Shown: one piece after another, positions 33,287-44,022 of the stretch
Layout: the number at the start of each line of letters is the position of its first letter
How positions within the stretch are numbered: the stretch's first letter is position 1
DNA from: Setomelanomma holmii
Lineage: Eukaryota; Ascomycota; Dothideomycetes; Pleosporales; Phaeosphaeriaceae
Direction of reading: 5' to 3'
NCBI GenBank assembly: GCA_010015745.1
Contig: ML978238.1
Span: 62,001-126,000, forward strand
DNA: 64,000 bases
Program-made: the position numbers and the translations under genes
The notes under the pieces: generated by a model
Database searches by the model: none
Seen by the model: the letters and a program-made list of their open reading frames with translations, nothing else
What the model was told of the DNA's origin: nothing

Positions 33287-34553
33287 AAGTCTCAGAAGGT
33301 CTTCAGGAAGCTTGAGTATGAGGATTGAAATCTGTAATCAGGGCTGGGAACCTAAGCAGCATCGACGCACCATCATCTTGTTATGAGTAGAGTTGTCAAC
33401 AAACAGTCCAAACAGTTCAAGGCGCTTCAGCCTGACTGTTTGGTAATTACGGAGGCCTTTGACTGACTGTTTGGACTGCTTAGCAAACTGTAGAGGAGTG
33501 ATTTAGACTGTTTCAACTGCTAAATTTCGCAGGTGCAGACTAACTGTTTGCTTTAACTACAGTTAAACTAGTTAAACTGCTGCTGTATTTGTGCTATATC
33601 GTCCGCCGTAAGCGCTCTTATGCTGCTTGAACTTGACGCTATACTTAGTTTTATGCTAACGCGCTTCTAGCTCTTTAAGCACTGCAGTGCTGCAATTAAC
33701 TTAGGCCTTATTTAGAGTCTTTGCGTGCCTAATAAGTCACCTAGCTCGCTGAAAGTAGCTGATGCTAGAATTGTTAGAACGTTGATAGCAAACCTTAAGA
33801 GCACTAGGTATTGTTGCGCCTGCAGTTGCTAATATTAAGCTAGGTTAAGTGCAAGTAGGTTATCCTTATCTAGTGTTAGCTGCTGTTTCTAGACTTCGTA
33901 CTCGTCCTTAAGGTTTGCTTCTAACTGCTTTATAGCAGCCTCTATTAATAACTGTAGAAAAGCTGATCACAACGCTAACAAGCCAACACGTGGCTTCTTG
34001 AATAGCTGCGCTGTAATAGCGCCCCCAGCAACAACAGCAGCATCCTTGTAATCCTTCTACATAGCTAAGAAGGCGCAGTAGTTGTTAGTGAGTTAGCTGT
34101 CACAGTAATGTAGCCTATCTTGCGCGCTATTATAGTTATCTGGCACCTTCTAAAGCGCCTCTAGAAAGTCCTTAAGCGCATCAGGGTTGTTATAATCAAC
34201 GTCCTTAAGGCGCTCTTTAAGCGCTTTAAGCTAGTTAAGTAGCTACTTGAAAGTAATAAGCACCTCCTATATTGCGCCGTAACGGCTATGCCTACTGCGT
34301 CCCTTAAGCAGTCTTGTAGCCTCTGCAAACAGCTTAAGGAGAGTGATGTCTTAGTTATTGTCGCCTAACCGCGCCCGCTAAGCCCGCCCTTATGTATGAA
34401 CAGCTGTAGCTTCTGTTTAGGTGCTTAGCTAGCCTTGCGGGTGCGCTTTGCTAAGGCGACAGCAACGCAGTGCTTATCAAGTTTGACTTTAATGTAGCTA
34501 TCGAGGGGACTATAGAGGCGAGCCGCACAGACGAAGGCGTTGTAGTAGCTAAT

Positions 34554-35328
34554 TGTAACGACGCAGGTAAGACAAGAGTGTGAAGGCCCTTGGTTGGAGA
34601 TGAATCTCGTGTGCCGAAGGCTCTACGGTTGGTTCTCGGGGAGTAAGCGAAAGGGATCGTTGGACGGGGGTTCNNNNNNNNNNNNNNNNNNNNNNNNNNN
34701 NNNNNNNNNNNNNNNNNNNNNNNNNNNNNNNNNNNNNNNNNNNNNNNNNNNNNNNNNNNNNNNNNNNNNNNNNNNNNNNNNNNNNNNNNNNNNNNNNNNN
34801 NNNNNNNNNNNNNNNNNNNNNNNNNNNNNNNNNNNNNNNNNNNNNNNNNNNNNNNNNNNNNNNNNNNNNNNNNNNNNNNNNNNNNNNNNNNNNNNNNNNN
34901 NNNNNNNNNNNNNNNNNNNNNNNNNNNNNNNNNNNNNNNNNNNNNNNNNNNNNNNNNNNNNNNNNNNNNNNNNNNNNNNNNNNNNNNNNNNNNNNNNNNN
35001 NNNNNNNNNNNNNNNNNNNNNNNNNNNNNNNNNNNNNNNNNNNNNNNNNNNNNNNNNNNNNNNNNNNNNNNNNNNNNNNNNNNNNNNNNNNNNNNNNNNN
35101 NNNNNNNNNNNNNNNNNNNNNNNNNNNNNNNNNNNNNNNNNNNNNNNNNNNNNNNNNNNNNNNNNNNNNNNNNNNNNNNNNNNNNNNNNNNNNNNNNNNN
35201 NNNGAGACAGCCTCTATATACATGAGAGGGCCAGGAAACCCCGAGAGGGGCTCGAAACCCCGCAGTGTCTGATGTGGAGTCGGTCCGATATAGCTCGGAT
35301 TCCGAGGGTTGTACGTGACCTCGTTACA
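34554..35328. mobile_element. LTR (solo or collapsed retrotransposon) nested in hAT relic
   Basis: Begins TGTAACGACG and ends CTCGTTACA, the TG...CA ends with short inverted repeats typical of LTRs. It is flanked by CTAAT (34549-34553) and CTATT (35329-35333), a 5-bp target duplication with one change. The interrupted hAT sequence is colinear across it when compared with the first hAT copy. A TATATA stretch follows the gap. The central 530 nt are Ns, so an internal region with gag-pol could be hidden. Confidence 0.75.
34674..35203. other. Assembly gap, 530 Ns
   Basis: It lies within the nested LTR. Frames spanning it are artefacts. Confidence 1.
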
Positions 35329-37405
35329 CTATTCCAGCGCGTCCTAACAGGCTTGACCAGCTCTATAAAATGCACAGCGCGGCTGACTGCAATTGCCTCC
35401 TTGCGTTGAAATTGCTCTAGCAGCTGTTAAGTCTGCAGTGTACAAATAGACGCAATTACGTCAAACAGAACTCTAATAGGTCTGTATTAGCGCCACTTAC
35501 GTATAAACTTCTCCTTGTTGTCTAGATCTTTGCTCTCCTTCTTAAACGCTTTGTAGTCTTTACCCTATATTATTGTTTAGGCACCTAAGTTCAGTATATA
35601 GCAGCAGCAGCGTAACCTCTAATAAGGAGCGTAGAAGTTAAACTTATTAGCTAAAGTTTCTACTGCTGTGTTATTGTTGTACGCGTTGTTAAGCACAAAG
35701 TAGCTAACGCAGTCCTTGTCTACGCCAAACTAATGCAGCGTTAAGGCGATGACTGTCGCGATATTGTGGCCACTGTGCTGGCTATAGAGTTCAGGCAGCC
35801 TAAGTAGGTAGTCCTTGAGCTTGCCGTCAGCGTTAAGATAGTGTACGCAAACACCTGTTAACGCTAACTTGCCGCCTGTTAACATCTAGTTATTGAACAA
35901 TACGTGTATAAGGGAGCGAGCGGCGCTTAAATAGGCGGCAACAGCAGGGACGTAGGCAAGGTATTCAGCAATAATATAGCTTCTAAGGGTGCTATAGGAG
36001 CGCTATAGAGCAGCGTCTACTAACAGGTTAGCAGCCTTAATAAGACGGCGAAACTCAGGCGTCTTAATAATGCGCAAGCTCTAGTTATTAAGCTTGTATC
36101 TAGTCTATTAACGCATCTTGGAACTTGCGACGTGTAAAGCTGCTAGCTAGCTTATTATGGGTGTTTTTCGAAATACCAGTTACCACCTGGATCTGGCATA
36201 GGTCGATCCTGCGCAGGAGTACGTCCTATACTGCCTGCGTATACACGCCAAGCTTAGCTAAGGCCTCAAGATTTAGCGCCCTCATCAAATCTGTGAACCT
36301 TCACACCCCTCTGCACGCTAAGCAAGAGTCAATACCTATAGATCTCTAAGGCGATTAATTAATCGTACTAAGGCCTTGCATTCTGGAGATTTGCACGAGA
36401 TTTGGAGCTTATACGGTGGTAGTGCATCAAAACCGAGCCGATCCTACCCTGATCCAGGTGGTAACTGGTATTTCGAGAACCATAATAGCGACCTCCTGCA
36501 ACACTACAACGCCTTCGTCTCTCATCTTTCTAACAACTAAGCGCCTAACAGCGCGTACGATTGTCTCCTCTGCGCTAGCTCTGCGCGCAGTTAGTCCCTC
36601 TGCGTTAAAGCCGCAGCCTTATGTAAGCTGCTTCATATGCGTGCCAGCAGACAACGTTAAGGTAGAAACGTCAAACACGCTGCCAGGATAGCAGTGCTTA
36701 TAACAATAGAAGCAAAGCTAGTAATTGCGCTGCTTCTTATGGTGCTAAACTAGCCAGCTGTGGCGATAGATCTAGCTCAGACTGGCGACGCTCAGGCTTA
36801 AGTACACGCACCTAGTCAAGCCTGTTGTATATGTTATTATCCTTGCATAAGTCTTTGTTTGCAGCAATAGTTGCGATACTGTCTGCAGCTTCGCTAGGTT
36901 CAGGCGCTTAGGACGGCGACGAAGGCGGCGGAAACGTGCTCTTGTTGCGCTTAATAAGACAACAGATAGCTAAGTTTGCTTAAGAGGACATCTAATATAA
37001 TAACATAATAAAGTAAAGCGCCTGTACATAGTAGCTAACGCAGGAGTAACTTTAAAATATATAGCATGTCATCAACTTTTTTGTTGTTTAGCAGTTTTTA
37101 GGACTAATAGAATATTAATTATCTAATTGCGACTAACTTCAACCCCTCTGCGATCAGAATCCTGCCAGATTTAGTAGTTAAACTAAACAGTCCAAGGTCT
37201 AGGGACTGTTTGGACTGCAAAAATGAGCCTTCGCAGCCTGTTTGGACTGTTTGTTGACAAGTCTGGTTATGAGGCGAACAGGACTGCACATTTACTATGC
37301 TATCTTCTGCAGATCGCCTGACGAACGCTGTGAAGTCGGGATGTTCTCTCTGCCATCCTTTGGAATTGAGGTTTGCAGTTCGTCACACCAAGTCATCTAT
37401 GTTCT

Positions 37406-40400
37406 TCACCTGCCATCTCCAACCCCACTCCCAAACACCCTGTCTATTCTCGTCGCCCTCTCCCACACAATCTCACCCTTCCCATCATCTCGGCCTTTCT
37501 TCTTGAAGTACAATATCCGATGCTGCGGAATGAACTCCTCATCCGTCTGCTCCGACTTCCACCTCTCCAATCCCGTCTCCTTCGCACCCAGGAAGCGGTC
37601 CTCATATCCGATGATGTAGTCAGCCGGATCAAGACTTGGATCCCAGCGCAGTCGATTCAGAACATCAGAAGCAGGTCGGAGCTTGACTAAGGAGAGTGGC
37701 GTTGCTGTGGGCTTGGGCCGCTGCGGGATCGTACGCTCTTTCACTTCGTGATCCTCGTCCAGATCCTCTTCCAGCTCGTCCTCATCATCCGAATCAGGCT
37801 CCATATCAATTGCGTAGTCACCCCATTCACGATCGTCGAGTCGCAGGTCCCTCACTTCTGTTGGTCGGACAAGCGAGATGCCAAGCCAGCAGGTGCTCGA
37901 ATCGTAGTTCTTCTCATCGGTCTTCAATTGCGTCAAGAAACGATCCATGACCTTTTCCAGACTCTGCTTTGCACTCTGTTTCTCTTCTGCGCTGCTCACA
38001 GTCTTCGACGTTCGAGTAAGCCCGATGAGATAGCAGCCGTGGTAGTCGCCCTCATTTGCTATACAATTGGTGAAGCGAGCCGGCCAAATCCGCACTTCGA
38101 GACCGGCGAGTGCTTTGTGGAGATCTAATCCAGTCAGTAAATATCGCGAAGACATTCGACACGATTACTCACCGACGACAAGAGAGAGGCAGCGCGACTC
38201 GACCCAGCCAACCAAGCTTTTTCCCTTGGCCAAGGTGCGACCCCAAAATTGGATGTCAATCTTGACGTAGCTTGCGTGTGCATTCAGAAACCAGGGACTC
38301 ACGCCTTGTATTTGAGGCCGCTGCCAGAAGAATTTCTCCCACGTCATATTGGAATTCGACAGTTGCTCGGACGCGGACTTAGACTCCTTCACCAATGTTC
38401 GAAGGGCAGGAACGGTCGAAGTATGGGCAATGTTGGAGTTGGGCGCATGGAAACCCAGAACAACCATTGGCTCTCTCGTGCTGCGATGGTACCGTGGTTT
38501 CGTCTTGTGGAAGAAGGCATCGTACATCATAGCATTGGCCCAGTCAAACGTTGCGAGGTGGTGGAAGAAGCTAGTGACGAGGTCGGCAGCTGAGACGGAT
38601 CCAAAGTCATGAGCGATGCTCTTCGAGATCCAGGAGAGTATCAGAGTGATATGCACTCCGCCAAGGAAGCCAAACTTTGCGGAGTAGATACCGCGTTGAG
38701 TCGCCCAGAGCTTGAGGCAACGGTATGCCAGGCGGAACGCGGACAGAGATGGGAGCGTTCGCTCGATGTAGAGCAAGTCGCGGTATGGCTTCAGTTTGCG
38801 TAGCGATAGAATGGAAAGGTTGAAAATCGGGTCAGATGCAGAAAGTTTGTGGAAATCGGCCCACCGTTCAACGACCCTCGCAGCTGGACAATACTGCAAG
38901 TCCATGGCCACGCCGTTGACCGAAAGCTCCAGCATTGTGCCTGTGTTAGCTTCTACCTTCCTTAAAATGCGCACGTCTTGACCTTCAGCCTTCAGAATCC
39001 GGTGTCGTACGAGCTTGAAGAACGTCTTTGAGCTTATTGTTCCAATGCAAAGGCAGTCAATGTCGGACTCTGAGGTCCATACGCCGAGAGCATACGAACC
39101 CACCGGAACCATGACCATTGGACTATCGGTTGTGTTCGCATCTTGCTCAAATTCACCTAGAACGACCGTCCTGAGTCGTTCAAAGGCTTGACGCCGCTGC
39201 TGCACTGCTGTTTCGTCCGGGAACATCTGGTGAGCTTCAAGGACGGAGGCCAAGTCTGCCGAGTCGGACATGAGGGATGTTGCTCGCTTGTGTTCCACCG
39301 CAATCAGATTTCGTGAGTCGGCATTGGCGCCATCGATGTGGGACTGATCGAGGATCCGGAACGTGGCGCGCACTCCGGAATGGTCGCTAGGAACTACCTG
39401 TGAGCCGGCCACAACCTCAGGCAAACCAAAATGATTGAAATGCAAAACTCTCAACGAGTCTTTCGAGCGAACGAGAACCCTGTCATAGCGTTGCGGCCTA
39501 TTGTTAGACGTGCCGGACGTGGCAGCCGCGAGAACATTATTCCTTGGATCGAACGTCGCACCTTCTTCACCCTCGAATAACTCTTCTTGTGTGTTTGTTA
39601 ACGGATCATCTACTGCTTCCACGTGCGCGACAGCCCACGCGTCAAACAGCCCTATTTGACTTAGCGATGTCTCCATGGCCGAGAGAGTTTGCACAGTCTG
39701 CGGTGTCACCGACTTGTCCTTGAGAGCGGTACCAATGGTGTAGGTAGATGTGGGTATATTGAAATCTCCAGCGATGATCCACGAAGATGTAGAGTGCCAC
39801 TGGGTGAGGTAGCTGGTCAGATTCTGGAGTTGTACTTTCTTGGCAGCAACGGACCCATCAGTGAGACCACATGTCAAATGCACCTCAGCAACTACAAGAT
39901 CTGGTTGGCTATGGAGTCCACTTCGTAGAAGTCCGTGAAAGCTTGCGACAAGTGCCCCTTTGTGCCTTCGCTGAAATGGCACGAAATTCCATGTGAAGAA
40001 CCAGCGGCTCAGAATGACCACATTGCGGAGGCTCGAGAGCGGTCCAATGTCTGCTTGGCTCGGTGGTCCATGGGAAGTATATGCGTACCGGCTCTTGACC
40101 TCCTCATGGTCCAAAAGATATGATAGGAAGTCATCAGATACTTCCTGCAATACCAGAATATCAGCCAAAGCGGATTTTGAGAGGATCGCTTGCACCAAAT
40201 GCGGATCGCGATCTCTTGCTGGCGGATATTCCGAGTCGATGAGGACGTTATAGCTGGCGACGCTGATGGTCTTTGCAGTTTCCCGAGAAGTATGTGTGAT
40301 CTCATAGCCCGTCGACCAAGTGTCTTCTCCCGGTTCGTAATGATAAGTGCTCCCGGATTGTATCTGACGACTGAACGCGATGTCTGTCGAAGTAGCTTCG

Positions 40401-41089
40401 TCGAGATGGTCTTCGTCAGGGTTCAAGGCAGTATCAATGTTGACGTGTTGTGATATCCATTGCTCTGGTATTGAAGGCGTCCAGCAAAGGCCTGGTGTGG
40501 CCACACGGATAACACCCCAAAGTCTCATGGCATGCGTTGAAGTCGATGAGACTGTCCTATCTCGCACGAGGATAGCCAGAGCTCCGATGCGGAAGTTTAG
40601 TTCTGGCAGCAGTCGTGCCTTTGAAAGTAAGTACTGCTGCGAGAACAATGTGTTGTCTTCTGTTTGACCGATCGTGAGGTGGAGATTGGTTGCCTTGGGC
40701 ATCTGCCCGAGTGCCTGCAATGCCATCTCACGCATCATCAGCATGCTAGATTTCGATCCAGTCTGTATCTCATGAAGGAAGACTGTGCTGTTGTTGCGGT
40801 GTTTGAAAAGGCCCGGTTCGTCAAGTGTGACCACTTGCGCGTCTTTGGACTCTAGGTTCCGTTCGAAGTGGTCTTGAATCTGCTGCTGTGCTCGCAGAAG
40901 GTTGTCAGGTGCTACAAATGGGTATATGAGGCTTATATGGGCTGGCCAAACCCCGTACGACTTGTCGTAAAGCTCGCGGAGACGATCGATGTCTCCGCAG
41001 TCGGTGTTGGGTGGGATTATGCATAGCGCTGTGTCGTGTGATGCTGTAGCGATTCTGATGGAGGAAGATGTCTCCTTGGTGGCCGCCAT
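37406..41089 (-). CDS. 2H phosphoesterase-EEP-nucleotidyltransferase-MJ1316 fusion, putative RNA-end processing enzyme
   Basis: Exon 1 (38173-41089) and exon 2 (37406-38124), split by a 48-nt intron (GTGAGT...TTAG), encode 1211 residues. In order: a 2H (LigT-like) domain at about 15-195 with both catalytic motifs, HIS (His51) and HLT (His137); an EEP phosphodiesterase domain at about 275-580 with SYNVL, VLQEV (Glu316), GDFN (Asp442, Asn444) and SDHS (His570); a poly(A)-polymerase-type nucleotidyltransferase at about 620-970 with GS (664-665), DID (Asp676, Asp678) and a third acid Asp730; an acidic linker (DSDDEDELEEDLDEDHE); and an MJ1316 domain at about 1118-1200 (RPASDVLNRLRWDPSLDPAD, then YIIGYEDRFLG). 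All active-site residues I can check are kept. Removing 2',3'-cyclic or other blocked ends and then adding nucleotides is a reasonable guess; no activity is proved here. Confidence 0.85.
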
Positions 41090-41624
41090 TGCTGACTATA
41101 CTCGGTAGTACTGTCTCTAAATTGAAACAATGATATGAAAGAGGTATCTCGAAAGCAGGCACGCTGGAGACAAAAGCAAGCTGAGTTGATAGCGAATTTT
41201 GAACAGACAGTACAGCCATACCTTATACTCAGTTCTGAAGACACTCAAACGGTCGTCTGTGTTTGTCTGGCCCACCTTACGACCATGTATGACTCCTGTA
41301 TAGAGATATGCCTTGTCTTCACGTATTAGGGCTGCGTGAGCCGAAGTGACTCATTTCACGCTAAATAACGCAAAATGGATGCTGCGCCATAAGAGCGCAA
41401 GCCACCAAGGCTTAACCTCGTGAGATGAAGCGGTGGAACGATTACCAGGCCATCGCAACCCCTGCAAAGCGATGATTGCGATAAAAGTTAGGAAGAGATT
41501 GCCATCGTTAGTGTTTCGTAGCTTCACTTTTGGTCAGTGCACACGCGGGGCTAGCGCGTCACAACCGAAGCCTCCTTCCGTGCCGAGTGCTTCGAGCTTC
41601 CTCACGCAATGACGGGCGACCATC
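41090..41624. other. Divergent promoter region
   Basis: 535 bp shared by the start of the RNA-end enzyme (minus) and the F-box-like gene (plus). No distinct motif recognised. Confidence 0.4.
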
Positions 41625-42506
41625 ATGCCTACATCTGGACTCCTAGATCTGCCAAGCGAACTATTGTTCGACATCATCCACTACGTCGCTGCATCACCAT
41701 ATCCTCCAAAATTCGGCGATAAGCGTTACAGACCCGCATGCCTCCACAGCCGCGCCGTAGTCTGCTTCCCGGCAGAGGATCCGATATGGCCCAACAGCAC
41801 CCGCAGCCTCCAGCTCGTGTGCCAAAGGTTACATGCTGAGACCCACGAATACCTGACCAAAGCATCTCAAACCTTCGAATTCGACGTAGCGATTGTAAAC
41901 AACCACTGGATTTGGCCATACTGGCGCTTTATCCCCGGAGGAAAGATTGGCTTCTCAATCGAACGCCTTGAGATCAATCTCATCTACTGCGTCAACGAAG
42001 ACGAGCGCGAGTCTAGCAGCAGGCCCACACCGGCAGGAGCGACCGAGATAGAGTTCTTGAAAGTGGTTAGTCATTTTCTGCGCTATGGGTTGCGGACGAC
42101 GAGTTTCGAGAAGATTAGTAGTCCAAAAGCCAGGTCGAATTTCCGCATCAAACACCTCGCTATCAAATTGGATACATCGAAGATTGCCAGCAACCCCAAT
42201 AAAGAAATCAGCGAAGTGGATATCCCGCTTCGACGAATCGACGGGCTAGCGCACTTGTCTTTCGAGCCGCTCTTTCCTATCGACACCACGACTTCACTGG
42301 ATCGTCTTGATGCTCTGGCACATTTTCTGACCCACGCGTTGTGCAGTTCCGGTGATGGACTGACAGTTCGCGAGCGTGTGGATTATATCTCGATGAGTGC
42401 AGATGGACAATTGAAAGGAGAGTTCGACATAGCTGGGCACATGTCGAAAGAACAAGAAGCGAGGATTGCAGACTATAGGCGCCAGTCTTTGGGCTCAGGG
42501 AACTGA
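41625..42506 (+). CDS. F-box-like hypothetical protein
   Basis: An intronless frame of 293 residues. The N-terminus LLDLPSELLFDIIHYV fits the start of an F-box, the motif that binds Skp1 in SCF ubiquitin ligases, and a second helix SLQLVCQRLHAETHEYL continues it. The remainder (FIPGGKIGFSIERLEINLIY; RIKHLAIKLD) is alternating strand and helix, as in the many fungal F-box-like proteins of 250-400 residues with no known substrate. No leucine-rich repeats or WD repeats are seen. Intact. Confidence 0.65.
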   Translation: MPTSGLLDLPSELLFDIIHYVAASPYPPKFGDKRYRPACLHSRAVVCFPAEDPIWPNSTRSLQLVCQRLHAETHEYLTKASQTFEFDVAIVNNHWIWPYWRFIPGGKIGFSIERLEINLIYCVNEDERESSSRPTPAGATEIEFLKVVSHFLRYGLRTTSFEKISSPKARSNFRIKHLAIKLDTSKIASNPNKEISEVDIPLRRIDGLAHLSFEPLFPIDTTTSLDRLDALAHFLTHALCSSGDGLTVRERVDYISMSADGQLKGEFDIAGHMSKEQEARIADYRRQSLGSGN

Positions 42507-42923
42507 TCGATAATCACATAGAATACCGTCAATAAGGTAATCTCGCACTAGAAAGGAGATTCATGAACACGCCAACCGAAGTATACTGACTGTTTCTCGA
42601 GCACATCAGTCGAAACGAACTGGTCTGCACCGCAACATCCAAACCTTACTATATATATAGAGATCACGAGGCTTGTTAGACGATCATGAAGAGTCGAGAT
42701 ACACGCCGCGGACCAAACACATTAGGCACGCATGACGTCATGTCCAGATCCCTCGTCCGATTAGCCTAATGTGAAGGCGCTACAGATACTACCTGAATGG
42801 TATATATGTCAACGCTGCACATTGAGTATACGAGCGATGGTGCGCCAGGATATAATCGAAGCCTTGAGGCTTCCGCAAAATAGCTCTTACCACCCCTCAT
42901 CCCGCCCGGATTTGCTCTCGACG
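42507..42923 (+). promoter_or_regulatory. Upstream region of ThuA gene with TATA-like tract and CRE palindrome
   Basis: A TATATATATA tract lies about 265 bp and a perfect TGACGTCA (42733-42740) about 185 bp before the ATG at 42924. Both are plausible bZIP/TATA promoter elements by sequence only. Confidence 0.35.
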
Positions 42924-43684
42924 ATGCCGAACCCAAGCCCGTTCAGCGTCCTCGTCTTTAGCAAAACAGACGGGTACCGCCACGACTCTATCCCCGCTGG
43001 CATTCGGTCCATTCAGACTCTTGCAAACCGCACTAAGCTGTTTACTGTAACTGCGAGTGAGGATGCCGCCCTATTCACGCCAGCGTCACTCTCCAAGTAC
43101 TCTGTCATTGTGCTGCTGCAATGCATCGGCGACATCTTCACCCAGGACCATCTCGATGCGTTGAAGCAATACATCCGCGCTGGTGGAGGTGTAGTCGCGA
43201 TCCATGGGGCTGCAGCTGGAATGCCGGGTGACGAGTGGTATGGAAAATTGGTCGGGTGAGCCCAAGTCATCAAACCGCCAGTATATCGACATTACTGATC
43301 AGTATCAGCGCACACTTCGACATGCATCCACCGGCAGAACCCGGCACTGTTATTCCAGAAGACTCGAATCAGAAACAGTTCATAGTGAACTGCTGTGGCG
43401 GTCGCGAAAACTGGAATGACGAGTGGTACAACTTCCACTCCCATCCACGAGAGAATAAAGACCTCAAGATTTTGCTGAAAGGCGACCCGAAGAGTTTCCA
43501 GGGCGGCAAGCATGGCGAAGATCATCCCTTGAGCTGGTGTCAAGACTTCGAAGGTGGGAGGAGTTGGTTCACAGCGCTGGGTCATTTTGATGAGGCGTAT
43601 AAGGATGAGTGGTACGTCGAGCAAGTACTTCGAGGTATAGTATGGGTGGCGCGGAAAGAGGAGATATTAGAAGCTCCGAAATAG
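42924..43684 (+). CDS. ThuA-domain protein (trehalose-utilisation type)
   Basis: Exon 1 42924-43255 and exon 2 43309-43684, with a 53-nt intron (GTGAGC...ATCAG), encode 235 residues. The ThuA fold, a glutamine-amidotransferase-like Rossmann domain without the classic catalytic Cys, shows VLVFSKTDGYRHDSIPAGI, a strand-turn AGGGVVAIHGAA, GAHFDMHPPAEPG across the splice and the end ALGHFDEAYKDEWYVEQVL. In bacteria the family is linked to trehalose and related sugar use; the fungal role is unknown. The frame is open to an upstream ATG at 42771, but that extension is not family-like. Confidence 0.85.
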
Positions 43685-44022
43685 GGTGCGACTTGGAGAG
43701 TTTGCTATTCCTCGTTGACAACCTCAGTTCGGTCAACGATCATTTGTTCATGTTCAGTGTTGGTAGCGATACCGGCGTAAAGCCCCAAAGTAGTGGTAAG
43801 AAGGGGTCTCGTGAACCTTGGTAACGATGCAAGACCCTTGATCTCAACAGAAAGCCTGCAGATCCAGAGTGAAAAGCGCTCGCGCATTTTCGAGTCTGAT
43901 GCGAATATTTCTCTATGATTTAGTAGCCTGAATATACTTACGTACCCGTTACCTATCACCTCGCTCTCCGTCTCCCTTACGCAGTCAACCACGCACCACC
44001 ACTCAAGCCACCTAGTACACCG
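43685..44022. other. Intergenic
   Basis: Short spacer between two plus-strand genes; nothing recognised. Confidence 0.4.

Larger units (their letters stand above)
33660..36960 (-). pseudogene. hAT transposase relic
   Basis: Aligns by eye to the 11894-14182 transposase along most of its length; for example the C-terminal coding ends both contain TTCTAGCTCTTTAA. Most differences are C-to-T or G-to-A, giving many TAG and TAA codons, and no long frame survives. It is interrupted by the LTR and the N gap. Limits are approximate. Confidence 0.75.
33388..37265 (-). mobile_element. hAT-superfamily relic, full length, RIP-like
   Basis: Flanked by the 8-bp duplication GTTATGAG (33380-33387 and 37266-37273). 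The ends are TAGAGTTGTCAACAAACAGT on the left and, inverted, CAGACTTGTCAACAAACAGT on the right; the left end has lost the canonical CAGAC by substitutions. Subterminal repeats of the CAGTC/GTTTGGACTG type lie next to both ends. The 3.9 kb include a 530-N gap and a nested LTR. The transposase is homologous to the one at 11.9-14.2 kb but saturated with stops. Confidence 0.9.

Noticed and set aside
34594..35409. Long plus-strand frame across the second N gap
   Set aside because: Most of it is Ns inside an LTR; there is no coding evidence.
37406..41089. Prokaryotic gene-cluster or horizontally acquired RNA-repair operon
   Set aside because: It is a single spliced gene with a typical local 48-nt intron and base use like its neighbours; no sign of recent transfer.
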